Below, one piece after another: positions 53,323-61,708 of a stretch of 64,000 bases of DNA. Made by a program: the position numbers and the translations under genes. The first letter of the stretch is position 1, and the number at the start of each line of letters is the position of its first letter. The notes under the pieces were generated by a model. The model saw only the letters and a list, made by a program, of their open reading frames with translations. It was not told the DNA's origin and searched no databases. The stretch spans positions 1,426,001-1,490,000 of the forward strand of contig NZ_CP085224.1 in the NCBI RefSeq assembly GCF_044803115.1, given 5' to 3'. The stretch is from Caenispirillum salinarum_A. GTDB lineage: Bacteria > Pseudomonadota > Alphaproteobacteria > Rhodospirillales > Rhodospirillaceae.

Positions 53323-54174
53323 TCAGCGGGCCGCCGGCTGCGCCTGCGCCTGCGCCATGCGGTCCATGGCGACGGTGACGCGCTCGGTCAGCGGCGCGAC
53401 GGCCTCTTCGGCGGTCTTGGCGGACATCTCCGACATCTTGCCGGAGGTCTGCGCCAGGCCCTCGACCGAGGACTGCAGCGTCTTCTGGTTCAGCTCCATC
53501 AATTCATGGACGGAGCGGCAGCCCAGCGCCGCCTTGCCGTAGGCCAGGTTGGTCTCGAGCTGCTCGTGAACGTGGGCGAGCATCACCTTGGTCAGGTCGC
53601 GCATGCCGTTGACGACGGTGGTGCCCGACGCCAGCGCCGCATCCACGTTGCCCTTCAGGAAGGACACGTTGTCCTCGTAGGACTTGATGGCAGCGTCAGT
53701 GGTCTTGGCGGCCTCGTCGACGCGGGTGCGGCTGACGGCCACGGCCTTTTCATACGACTTGGCGGCGGTGTCGGTGCCGGCCTTGACCACGTTTTCCACG
53801 GTCTTCTTGCCGACGGCCACGGCGTCGTCCAGCACCTTGGCGGTTTCCTGCGCCTGCTTGCTGGCGGCCTCGGTCGCCTGCGTGGCCGCGGGCGCCTTCG
53901 GCGGCTCCGGCGCCTTTTCGGTCGGGGCGGCCTTGGGGGCGGGTGCGCCGGCCGGCTTGTCGGCGACCTTGGCGGTTTGCGCCGGCGCCTTGGCGGGCTC
54001 GGCGGCGGCCTTGGGTGCCGGAGCCGGCGCCGGAGCCGGAGCGTCCGCCTTCGCCTTCGGGTCGCTGGCGGCGGCGGCCTTGGCGGCCGGCTTGCGGGCC
54101 GGGGCCTTGGCGGCGGTGGCGGTCTTGGCCGGAGTGGTCTTGGCCGGAGTGGTCTTGGCGGTGGTCATGGTCAT
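53323..54174 (-). CDS. Phasin family protein
   Basis: A 283-residue polyhydroxyalkanoate-granule protein. Residues 1-115 are a low-complexity Ala/Lys/Pro region (KTTPA repeats, histone H1-like); residues about 118-260 form the phasin_2 amphipathic helical domain (SYEDNVSFLKGNVDAALASGTTVV; MLAHVHEQLETNLAYGKAALGCRSVHELMELNQ). The basic arm may bind DNA or anchor the granule to the nucleoid as in PhaM/PhaF. The ATG at 54174 follows AGGGAG. A 15-bp tandem repeat encodes KTTPAKTTPA. Confidence 0.88.
   Translation of the reverse strand: MTMTTAKTTPAKTTPAKTATAAKAPARKPAAKAAAASDPKAKADAPAPAPAPAPKAAAEPAKAPAQTAKVADKPAGAPAPKAAPTEKAPEPPKAPAATQATEAASKQAQETAKVLDDAVAVGKKTVENVVKAGTDTAAKSYEKAVAVSRTRVDEAAKTTDAAIKSYEDNVSFLKGNVDAALASGTTVVNGMRDLTKVMLAHVHEQLETNLAYGKAALGCRSVHELMELNQKTLQSSVEGLAQTSGKMSEMSAKTAEEAVAPLTERVTVAMDRMAQAQAQPAAR
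54124..54153. repeat. 15-bp tandem repeat in the phasin gene
   Basis: TTGGCCGGAGTGGTC occurs twice in tandem, in frame, encoding two KTTPA units. Expansion or contraction would change arm length without breaking the reading frame. Confidence 0.75.
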
Positions 54175-54358
54175 CGGGCTCCCTGGGTCGCGGAGAAGGG
54201 CACCCGGCGATCGATCCGCGCGCCGGTGCCGAAGAAACTGGTTGTCGCGCCGCACAGGCCCTGCCCGCGCCGCCCGAGGGCGCCGGACCGTCGGCCGTCG
54301 AGGGGCCGAACTTCCGGCGAAAGGCGCACGAACAGGTCGGCCGTTCCCTTGCGGCCGA

Positions 54359-54375
54359 TTTTGTGCAATGCAACA
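54359..54375. promoter_or_regulatory. Possible PhaR-type operator upstream of phasin
   Basis: TTTTGTGCAATGCAACA resembles TGC-rich, dyad-like sites bound by the PHA repressor PhaR in front of phasin genes of other alphaproteobacteria. It lies about 185 bases upstream of the phasin start. The match is from memory of the motif type and is tentative. Confidence 0.3.
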
Positions 54376-54554
54376 TCAGAACTATGCGCCGGGAATTCCC
54401 ACCGGTCAAACGGAAAAATGGTGCGGCGCAGCACGGCCTGTCCGCCCATCGTGCGGTGCTTGCCGGGGGCAGGGGGCGCAGCCCGCCGGTGCCCGCCCCG
54501 TCACCGACAAGTCATACGCATAGGGATGAATCCTGTTGATTTTTCACACTTTGG

Positions 54555-54583
54555 TTTACAGCGACTCGGTGGCTGTTTATGCT
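54555..54583 (+). promoter_or_regulatory. Sigma-70-like promoter for the DD-carboxypeptidase gene
   Basis: -35 TTTACA and -10 TATGCT with a 17-base spacer, about 100 bases before the ATG, in an AT-rich stretch. Confidence 0.55.
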
Positions 54584-54686
54584 GATCATCGAGTCGTGCC
54601 GCGGAAACTCTTGGTTAACCGGGGTATGCCAGAGTAGCAGACCCAACGCCGGGATGCGTTGCAGAGAACGAGAGCCGGGGGAAGGC

Positions 54687-56063
54687 ATGAGGGCACTGGC
54701 GGTCGCGCTGATCTTTTGCATGACCATTGTCGCGGGCTCGGCGGACGCCGTGGCGCGCTATGCGTCCATCGTGGTCGACGCCGAGACGGGCGCTGTTCTG
54801 TATTCGCGGAATGCGAACCAGAAGCTGTACCCGGCATCGCTGACCAAGATGATGACGCTGTACATGCTGTTCGACCAGATCGAGCGCGGCAAGATGACGC
54901 TCAAGACCCGCCTGCCGGTGTCCGAGCGTGCCGCGGGCATGCCGCCCTCCAAGCTGGGGCTGAAGGTCGGCGAGAGCATTCCGGTGGAAACCGCCATCAA
55001 GGTGCTTGTGGTCAAGTCCGCCAACGACGTCGCAACCGTTGTCGGCGAGGCCATTTCCGGCTCGGAATGGAAGTTCGCCATCGACATGACGGAAAAGGCG
55101 CACAGCCTGGGCATGTCGCGCACCACCTTCAAGAATGCCTCCGGCCTGCCCAACAGCGGTCAGAAGTCCACCGCCCAGGACATGGCGACCCTGGCGCGCG
55201 CGCTGATGCGCGACTTTCCCCAGTACTACCCGTACTTCGCGACCACCCAGGTCACCTGGAAGGGCCGCACGCTGACGACCCACAACCACGTCCTGACCCG
55301 CTACGGCGGTGCCGACGGCCTGAAGACCGGCTACATCCGGGCCTCGGGCTTCAACCTGGCGGCCTCGGCGGTGCGCAATGGGCGCCGGATCGTGGGCGTG
55401 GTGTTCGGCGGCAAGACGTCGCGCTGGCGCGACAACCACATGATCGATCTGCTGGACGAAGGCTTCATGCTGGCCAATCGCCTGGACCCGGTGGTGGTCC
55501 CGCCGCCGGGCCGCAAGCCGATCCTGCTGGCTGACGGCAGCGTCAAGCTGCACCCCAAGACCATCGCCGCCCTGAGCGCGCCTCTGCCCGAGCCCAAGCC
55601 GGCCCAGGCCGTGCCGGGCACGGCTGAGACCACGCAGGCGGTCGCCCTGGCCTCGGCCATGCCCGCGCCCAAGCCGCTGGTGACCCAGCCGACGGCCCTG
55701 GCCTCCGCCGCCGCCATTCCGCCGGAAGCCCAGGGGTCCGCCGATCCGGCGCAGACGGGCGACCCGACGGTGGGCCAGTGGGGCGTGCAGGTCGGCGCCT
55801 TCAGCCGCTACGGCTCGGCCCAGACGAAGGCCTCGGAAGCGGCGGAGCGGCTGCGCCCCTCCATCGAGGGCAGCCATCCCAAGATCGCCACCACCAAGGA
55901 CACGGGCGACACCATCTACCGCGCCCGCGTCATGGGCATGGACGAAGGCGAGGCCCGCGAGGCTTGCAACTTCCTGCGGGTCAACCGCATGGCCTGCATC
56001 GTGGTCCCGCCCGAGCAGGACATGGCGCGCGTCTCCCGCCCGGCGGCGCTGGCCGGAAACTGA
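54687..56063 (+). CDS. D-alanyl-D-alanine carboxypeptidase with SPOR domain
   Basis: A 458-residue exported penicillin-binding protein of the DacA/DacC type that trims the terminal D-Ala of peptidoglycan. Signal peptide about 1-23. Active-site motifs are SLTK (S51, K54), SAN (S111-N113) and KTG (K212-G214). After a Pro/Ala-rich linker (about 300-375), a C-terminal SPOR domain (about 378-450, WGVQVGAFSRYGSAQTKA) should target it to septal denuded glycan. The ATG at 54687 starts the signal peptide. Confidence 0.94.
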   Translation: MRALAVALIFCMTIVAGSADAVARYASIVVDAETGAVLYSRNANQKLYPASLTKMMTLYMLFDQIERGKMTLKTRLPVSERAAGMPPSKLGLKVGESIPVETAIKVLVVKSANDVATVVGEAISGSEWKFAIDMTEKAHSLGMSRTTFKNASGLPNSGQKSTAQDMATLARALMRDFPQYYPYFATTQVTWKGRTLTTHNHVLTRYGGADGLKTGYIRASGFNLAASAVRNGRRIVGVVFGGKTSRWRDNHMIDLLDEGFMLANRLDPVVVPPPGRKPILLADGSVKLHPKTIAALSAPLPEPKPAQAVPGTAETTQAVALASAMPAPKPLVTQPTALASAAAIPPEAQGSADPAQTGDPTVGQWGVQVGAFSRYGSAQTKASEAAERLRPSIEGSHPKIATTKDTGDTIYRARVMGMDEGEAREACNFLRVNRMACIVVPPEQDMARVSRPAALAGN

Positions 56064-56304
56064 CCCGCCAGTGCCGGCGGCGCGGCACACGTTGCGCGGG
56101 TTGGCATCTTGACGATCGCCTGAATTTCTGGCGCAGGCGGACCGCGGTCTGGTCTGCTGTCGCCGCTGCTGCCGCGCCCGCGCCCGCGCCGCCCAGGGGG
56201 AGGCGCCGCATGGATGGCGTGGCCGTCCCAACGGAGGCGGCCGGGTGTGTCGGTGGTCATGACGGAGGCGAGGAGGGCGGTCGTCCCGCCCCCTGGAGCA
56301 GGGC
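56064..56304. other. Convergent gap, no gene
   Basis: This 241-base gap between the convergent carboxypeptidase and secreted-protein genes has no coding signal or clear intrinsic terminator. Confidence 0.35.
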
Positions 56305-56751
56305 TTACTTGCCCTTCATGGCGCGAACGTACATCTGCAGCCGCCCGTCTTCCAGCAGGATTCCATAGCTGTCGCCGGTGCGGAAGCCCTCGCCGGTCTT
56401 CTGCGTGCCGGCCCAGATCAGGGGCAGGGCGAAAATCTCCTGCTCGTCGCCCTGGCTGATGACGAAGGTCACGCTCTCGCCCTGGACCGAGACGATGGTG
56501 AACAGCTTGCCGGTTTCGGCATCCTCGAACACTGATCCCACCTGCGCGTCGGCGAACTCGCGCACCGTCCAGGCCTTGGTGGTGACGGCCGGCGGCATGG
56601 ACTTGATGACCTTGGACGTGCCGATGGCCCCCTTGGCGGCACCTTGCGCGGCGACCGGCTGGGCGGTGGCGGCGGCGCCAAGCGCCAGGGCCACCGACGC
56701 GGCGGCGGCAAGAGTCAGAACGCTGATCCGGGGCGACATGCGAAGCTTCAT
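56305..56751 (-). CDS. Secreted protein of unknown function
   Basis: A 148-residue protein with a signal peptide (about 1-38, AVAAQ). The mature part is mostly beta strand (FEDAETGKLFTIVSVQGESVTFVISQ; SYGILLEDGRLQMYVRAMKGK) and has no cysteine. It looks like a small periplasmic beta-barrel or sandwich. I chose the ATG at 56751 over an upstream GTG frame with no signal. No partner is adjacent. Confidence 0.75.
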   Translation of the reverse strand: MKLRMSPRISVLTLAAAASVALALGAAATAQPVAAQGAAKGAIGTSKVIKSMPPAVTTKAWTVREFADAQVGSVFEDAETGKLFTIVSVQGESVTFVISQGDEQEIFALPLIWAGTQKTGEGFRTGDSYGILLEDGRLQMYVRAMKGK

Positions 56752-56873
56752 CGGGACCTTCCACGCGACAACTGCACCTGTGGCGATAGGGCCCGGCCTT
56801 CCTGGCGGAAACTGCCGGACGTCACGTTCTACCACAGACGATCGCCGCCGTCCCCCGAAAGGAGAGGGAGGTA

Positions 56874-57101
56874 TCAGGCCTGCCTCTTGTTGAAGTCGTA
56901 GACCGGCGGTGTCGGCAGGCTGCCATGGCCGTCGCCGCCACCCTTCTTGAGGTGCGGGCGGTCCTCGTCGGGGATGACTGGTTTCTGCTCGCCGGTAAAG
57001 TCATAGACCTTGGGCGTGGGCACCTTGGCCGGCGGGCCCTTGTCTTCCGCCGAGCCGGGGTTGGCAAAGCCGAGCGGCGTGCCATTGGGGGATTTGGTCA
57101 T
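56874..57101 (-). CDS. 75-residue protein with repeated VYDF motif
   Basis: A hydrophilic, Pro/Gly-rich, probably disordered protein. Two direct repeats, PTPKVYDFTGEQ (about 33-44) and PTPPVYDFNKRQ (about 63-74), frame a KPVIPDEDRPHLKKGGGDGHG stretch (outline only). GGAGG seven bases before the ATG at 57101 gives good translation signal, so it is likely real. No homologue is recognised; the repeats suggest short linear binding motifs. Confidence 0.6.
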   Translation of the reverse strand: MTKSPNGTPLGFANPGSAEDKGPPAKVPTPKVYDFTGEQKPVIPDEDRPHLKKGGGDGHGSLPTPPVYDFNKRQA

Positions 57102-57213
57102 TCCGACGCCTCCGTGCCGATTTTCGCGGTTCGCGGGAGGTATCCGTTGGTTCCCTCTTGATAACCCCGAGTATGGGTGGTTTCTGCGCCCCTGACAACC
57201 TTTCAGGACTGAA

Positions 57214-57702
57214 TCAAGTGGCTCCGGAGGGGCGTCCCGCGGCCTCGGCGGGAGAGGTGGAGGGGGAGGGCGCGGGTGCAACGCCGGCCTTCTGGAGCGC
57301 CGCGTTGACGTGAGTGATCTCGCGCTTCAGCGTGGCGTGGCGCGCCCGCAGTTCGTCGATCACCCTGTTCTGTTCGGTCGTTGTCGTCTGGAGTTGTTCG
57401 CGGAAGGCGTCCAGGGTGCCGTCGACGAGGCCGATGGTCTCTTCGTGTCGGCGCTCGTTGTCCTGGCGGATGGCGTCCTTGCTTTTGGCGATGTCGTCCT
57501 GCACCTCGCGTTTCAGGCGCCGGTTCTTGGCGTCCAGGTCCTCGTCGATGCGCTTCAGGCCGCGCTCGATCTCGTTGTGCAGTTCCACCTTCAGTTCGTA
57601 GGCGCGACGCACCAGGGCCGACATGTAGGTGAGCAGCCCCACCACCAGAACACCCAGAAGGGCGACGATGACGGTCATGCCCGTGACCGAACCAACATCC
57701 AT
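57214..57702 (-). CDS. Membrane-anchored coiled-coil protein of unknown function
   Basis: A 162-residue protein: one N-terminal membrane helix (about 8-30), then a long charged coiled coil (about 33-140; RRAYELKVELHNEIERGLKRIDEDLDAKNRRLKREVQDDI-like heptads) and a Pro/Ser/Ala tail. The ATG at 57702 is chosen; the frame continues upstream without domain content. Function unknown; such proteins act as envelope or cytoskeletal spacers. Divergent from the PuuA-like gene. Confidence 0.68.
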   Translation of the reverse strand: MDVGSVTGMTVIVALLGVLVVGLLTYMSALVRRAYELKVELHNEIERGLKRIDEDLDAKNRRLKREVQDDIAKSKDAIRQDNERRHEETIGLVDGTLDAFREQLQTTTTEQNRVIDELRARHATLKREITHVNAALQKAGVAPAPSPSTSPAEAAGRPSGAT

Positions 57703-57890
57703 GACAATGCCTGCCTTGTGCCAATCCCGCGAAAGGCGAATCTCCCCCGCCTTTGGTTGGCACTTTCCCTCAGACCGGGGTCGCGGTGCAAGCGTCCTTC
57801 CCCGTTGTGCGGTGCCGCAGAGGTGCCCCCTGTCGCGCAGGCGGTGAAGGGCGCTATAGTGGCCCATCCGTAACCAACTGCGTGAGTCAC
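57703..57890. other. Divergent promoter region
   Basis: A 188-base gap between the coiled-coil gene and the PuuA-like gene. CTATAGTGG at about 57854 is a possible -10 for the latter. Confidence 0.35.
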
Positions 57891-59276
57891 ATGCCAAATG
57901 ACGCATCGAAGCCCCAGCACGCGCCGGAGAACGCGGTCGAGTACCTGACGGAGTGGATCCGCTCGCGCGGGATCACCGAGGTGGAGTGCCTGGTCCCGGA
58001 CATGTCCGGCATTCCGCGCGGCAAGATCCTGCCGGCCCACAAGTTTCTCTCCGGCCTGACGGATCGGGGCCTGCGGCTGCCGGAAAGCGTCTTCATCCAG
58101 ACGGTCACCGGCGAATATCCCGAGGAAGACATCATCGACGAGGTCGACGGCGACATCTACCTGCGCCCCGACCCCGAGACCCTGCGCATGGTGCCCTGGT
58201 ACGAGGAGCCCACGGCGCAGGTCATCAACGACTGCATCCGCCGCGACGGCAGCCCGGTAGACATCTCGCCGCGCCACGTGCTCAAGCGCGTTCTGGCCCG
58301 CTACGAGGAAAAGGGCTGGAAGCCGGTGATCGCGCCGGAGCTGGAGTTCTTCCTGGTCAAGGTCAACGCCGACCCGGACTACCCGCTGGAGCCGCCCATC
58401 GGCCGCTCGGGCCGGCCGGAAATCGGGCGCCAGGCCTACGGCATCGATGCGGTGAACGAGTTCGACCCGCTGTTCGAGGACGTCTACGACTACTGCGACG
58501 TCCAGGAGCTGGACGTCGACACCCTGCACCACGAGGGCGGGGCGGCGCAGATGGAGATCAATTTCAACCACGGCGAGGCGCTGTCGCTGGCCGACCAGGT
58601 GTTCGTCTTCAAGCGCACGGTGCACCAGGCGGCGCTGCGCCACGACGTCTACGCCACCTTCATGGCCAAGCCGCTGGAGGGCCAGCCGGGCAGCGCCATG
58701 CACATGCACCAGTCGATTATCGACATGGAGACGGGCAAGAACCTTTTCTCCACCGACGACGGCACCGAGACCGACCTGTTCCGCTGGCACATCGGCGGGC
58801 TTCAGAAGTACTTGCCGCAGGCCATGCTGATGCTGGCGCCCAACGTGAACAGCTTCCGCCGGCTGGTGCGTGACTACAACGCGCCCATCAACATGCACTG
58901 GGGCCGAGACAACCGCACGGTCGGCCTGCGCGTGCCCTTCTGCCAGCCGGAAGCCATGCGCGTGGAAAACCGCCTGTCGGGCGCGGACGCCAACCCCTAC
59001 CTTGCCATGGCGGCCTCGCTTGCCTGCGGCTACCTGGGCATGATGGAGCAGATCGAGCCCACCAAGCCCATCAAGGGCTCGGGCTACACCAAGGCCCACG
59101 CCCTGCCGCGCCACATGCCCGAAGCCATCGACCGCTTCGCCCACGCGCGGAAATTGCAGGACGTGCTGGGCGAGAACTTCTGCCGCTGCTATGCCGCGGT
59201 GAAGGAGGCCGAGTGGGACGCCTACCAGGACGTGATCTCGTCGTGGGAGCGGGAGTATCTGCTGCTGAACGTGTGA
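57891..59276 (+). CDS. Gamma-glutamylputrescine synthetase-like (PuuA-type) glutamine synthetase family enzyme
   Basis: A 461-residue GS-family ligase distinct from GlnA. It has the family metal/ATP motifs APELEFFLVK, GSAMHMHQS and NRTVGLRVPFCQPEAMRVENRL but lacks the GlnA adenylylation tyrosine segment. Length and sequence fit PuuA or ethanolamine/polyamine-type glutamyl ligases. A polyamine-type ABC transporter lies immediately downstream on the opposite strand, which supports a putrescine role. No other puu genes are in view. Confidence 0.85.
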   Translation: MPNDASKPQHAPENAVEYLTEWIRSRGITEVECLVPDMSGIPRGKILPAHKFLSGLTDRGLRLPESVFIQTVTGEYPEEDIIDEVDGDIYLRPDPETLRMVPWYEEPTAQVINDCIRRDGSPVDISPRHVLKRVLARYEEKGWKPVIAPELEFFLVKVNADPDYPLEPPIGRSGRPEIGRQAYGIDAVNEFDPLFEDVYDYCDVQELDVDTLHHEGGAAQMEINFNHGEALSLADQVFVFKRTVHQAALRHDVYATFMAKPLEGQPGSAMHMHQSIIDMETGKNLFSTDDGTETDLFRWHIGGLQKYLPQAMLMLAPNVNSFRRLVRDYNAPINMHWGRDNRTVGLRVPFCQPEAMRVENRLSGADANPYLAMAASLACGYLGMMEQIEPTKPIKGSGYTKAHALPRHMPEAIDRFAHARKLQDVLGENFCRCYAAVKEAEWDAYQDVISSWEREYLLLNV

Positions 59277-59305
59277 TGATTGACGGGGTGGGTGCCGCTG
59301 TGCGT

Positions 59306-59390
59306 GGGCCTCAGCGCTCGCCGGGGCGACAGGGAAGGCCCGCCACGAGCACCCTGAAAACCCCGTCATGCCAGCGGAGGCTGGCATCCA
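59306..59390. repeat. REP-like paired inverted repeat, copy 4
   Basis: Module CGCTCGCCGGGGCGACAGG (about 59315-59333) and opposite CCCCGTCATGCCAGCGGAGG then CTGGCATCCA (59361-59390). A slightly diverged copy of the same paired element, in the convergent gap before the transporter terminator. Confidence 0.65.
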
Positions 59391-59412
59391 CTCGGCAGCA
59401 GTTGCCATAAAT

Positions 59413-59445
59413 GAAAAAGGGGCGGCTCCTCCCGGAACCGCCCCT
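59413..59445 (-). terminator. Intrinsic terminator of the polyamine transporter operon
   Basis: Stem AGGGGCGG with CCGCCCCT (59418-59425 and 59438-59445) extended by CTCC/GGAA, followed by TTTTT on the minus strand, 28 bases after the last permease stop. Confidence 0.88.
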
Positions 59446-59472
59446 TCCTCATGCTCGTCTTTCTGCGAAGCT

Positions 59473-60300
59473 TCAGCCCTTCACGCCCCGCAGGCGCTCT
59501 CCCCGGCGGCGCAGGGCTTCCAGGGTGGACAGCAGGAACACCGACAGCACCGTCAGGATGGTCGCGACCGCCGTGATGGTCGGGCTGATGTTCTCACGGA
59601 TGCCCGAGAACATCTCGCGCGGCAGGGTGCGTTGCTCCGGCCCCGCGACGAACAGCACGACGACCACCTCGTCGAAGCTGGTGGCGAAGGCGAACAGGGC
59701 GCCCGAGGCCAGGCCCGGCGCGATCAGTGGCAGGATGATCGTAAAGAACACCCGCGTCGGCGAGGCGCCCAGCGACGCCCCGGCGCGCGCCAGGTTCATG
59801 TCGAAGCCCTGAAGCGTCGCGCTGACCGTGATCACCACGAAGGGCGTCGCCAGCGCGGTGTGGGCCAGGATCATGCCCGTGTAGCTGGCCGTCAGCCCCA
59901 GCGGCGCAAAGAAGAAATAGAACCCGACGGCGGTGATGACCAGCGGCACGATCATGGGCGAGAGCAGGATGCCCATGATGATCGCCTTGCCCCGGAACGT
60001 CGCGCGCACCAGGCCGAGCGAGGCCAACGTGCCCAGCGTCGTCGCCAGCATGGTCGCCGCGATGCCGACGATGAAGCTGTTCTTCAGAGACCGCATCCAC
60101 TGCTCGGAGTTGAAGAACTCCTGGTACCACTGGAAGGAGAATCCTTGTAGCGGATAGGTCAGGAACTGCCCGCCGTTGAAGCTGAGCGGCATGATGGCGA
60201 TGATCGGCGCCATCAGGAAGAACAGCACCAGCACCGACGACGTCCACAGGATGGTCGTCCACAGCTTTTCCGAGGTGGTGCGGGAATGGGTGTTTGCCAT
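59473..60300 (-). CDS. Polyamine-type ABC transporter permease (PotI/PotC-like)
   Basis: A 275-residue inner-membrane permease with about six helices and the ABC permease EAA loop (ARAGASLGASPTRVFFTIILPLIAPG) near 180-205. Last gene of a four-gene operon. GAAAGGAGAGA precedes the ATG. Confidence 0.9.
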   Translation of the reverse strand: MANTHSRTTSEKLWTTILWTSSVLVLFFLMAPIIAIMPLSFNGGQFLTYPLQGFSFQWYQEFFNSEQWMRSLKNSFIVGIAATMLATTLGTLASLGLVRATFRGKAIIMGILLSPMIVPLVITAVGFYFFFAPLGLTASYTGMILAHTALATPFVVITVSATLQGFDMNLARAGASLGASPTRVFFTIILPLIAPGLASGALFAFATSFDEVVVVLFVAGPEQRTLPREMFSGIRENISPTITAVATILTVLSVFLLSTLEALRRRGERLRGVKG

Positions 60301-60322
60301 TGTCGTCTCTCCTTTCCCGCGA

Positions 60323-61612
60323 TCAGCCGAGGCGCATCTTGTCGGCGCCGATGAGGCGATTGTAGATGCCGTACAGGATCATGGTGGCGACCAGCAGCAC
60401 CGCGCCCAGCGCCGAGGCCATGCCCCAGTTCACCGTGTCGGACGTGTAGAAGGCGATGAAGTAGGAGATCATCTGGTCGGCCGCCCCGCCCACCAGCGCG
60501 GGCGTGATGTAGTAGCCGATGGAGATGATGAACACCAGCAGCCCGCCGGCCGACAGGCCGGGGATCGTCTGCGGCAGGTAGACGCGCAGGAAGGCCGTCG
60601 TCGGCGGCGCGCCCAGGGACGTCGCGGCCTTCATGTACACCGGCTTGATGCCCTTCATCACCGAATACAGCGGCAGGATCATGAACGGCAGCAGGATGTG
60701 AACCATGGCGATGTAGACGCCGATGCGGTTGTAGATCATCCGCACGGGCTCATCCAGGATGCCCGTAAAGATCAGTGCGTCGTTCACCAGCCCCTGTTCC
60801 TGCAACAGCACCACCCAGGCGGCCGTGCGCACCAGAAGGCTGGTCCAGAAGGGCAGCAGCACCAGGATCATCATGACGTTGGCAATCCTGGGCGGCAGGT
60901 TTGCCAGCAGGTAGGCGACGGGGAAACCCAGCAGCGCGCAGATCAGCGTGACCGTCATGGAGATCACGAAGGTGCGCGTGAAGATGTCGATGTAGACGGC
61001 TTCCTTCTCGGGCGCCTTGACGATTTCTCCGGTGGCGGTCCTTTCCAGGTCGACGGCGTTGAGCAGGTAGAACGACGTGAACGGGCCGGAGGCGCGCGCG
61101 ATGGCACCGAAGGTTTCGATCTCGCCCCAGGTCTCGTCGATGTCGATCATCGCCGACTTCCAACTGTCGGTCGTGTCCGGCAGCCGGCGCGCGGTGCCCA
61201 TGACAAGCGTGCGGGCGCCGTTGATGTCGTAGTTCAGCCGGCGCGCGGCCTGGGCGATGGTGCGGTTGGCCCGGCTGTCCTTCATGTCCTGGGCGATGGC
61301 GGCGTACACCGGCTCGCCGGGAAGCTGGGTGCGGTCCTCCCACTGCTCGATGGCGGCGGTGGTGCGCGGCCAGACCTCCGACAGGTCGGGGTCGTGGACG
61401 CTGCGCAGCATCATGTCGGCGATGGGCACCACGAAGGTGATGATGAGGAACAGCAACAGCGGCGCGATCAGGCCGAAAGCCTTGAGCTGCTTCATGCGCT
61501 CGGCGCGGCGCAGGCGGCTTTTCAGTTGCGCGCGTTCGGCACGCTCGGCGGCGCGGTCGGCCTGCGGCTGCTGCGGACGGGCCGCTTGCGAAAGGGCGAG
61601 GTCGGAGGGCAT
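60323..61612 (-). CDS. Polyamine-type ABC transporter permease (PotH/PotB-like) with enlarged loop
   Basis: A 429-residue permease, about 120 residues longer than E. coli PotB/PotH. A charged 40-residue N terminus precedes helix 1 (about 47-67); a soluble insertion of about 120-135 residues (70-200) separates it from the remaining helices, predicted to face the periplasm. The EAA loop (MKAATSLGAPPTTAFLRVYLPQTIPG) lies near 325. Partner of the downstream permease, 22 bases away. Confidence 0.88.
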   Translation of the reverse strand: MPSDLALSQAARPQQPQADRAAERAERAQLKSRLRRAERMKQLKAFGLIAPLLLFLIITFVVPIADMMLRSVHDPDLSEVWPRTTAAIEQWEDRTQLPGEPVYAAIAQDMKDSRANRTIAQAARRLNYDINGARTLVMGTARRLPDTTDSWKSAMIDIDETWGEIETFGAIARASGPFTSFYLLNAVDLERTATGEIVKAPEKEAVYIDIFTRTFVISMTVTLICALLGFPVAYLLANLPPRIANVMMILVLLPFWTSLLVRTAAWVVLLQEQGLVNDALIFTGILDEPVRMIYNRIGVYIAMVHILLPFMILPLYSVMKGIKPVYMKAATSLGAPPTTAFLRVYLPQTIPGLSAGGLLVFIISIGYYITPALVGGAADQMISYFIAFYTSDTVNWGMASALGAVLLVATMILYGIYNRLIGADKMRLG

Positions 61613-61708
61613 GGCGCTCTTCGTCCGGGTCGGGAAGGGGTGGAGCGGGGCGGCGGCATGGTGGGAGGCCGCCGCCCCGTCCTGCTTGGCATCAACCGAA
61701 TGCGCGGC

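Larger units (their letters stand above)
54175..54686. other. 512-base divergent regulatory region phasin/dac
   Basis: No gene is evident. It contains a possible PhaR-type site near 54359 and a clear sigma-70-like promoter for the carboxypeptidase at 54555-54583. The middle (54240-54350) is GC-rich and unremarkable. Confidence 0.5.
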
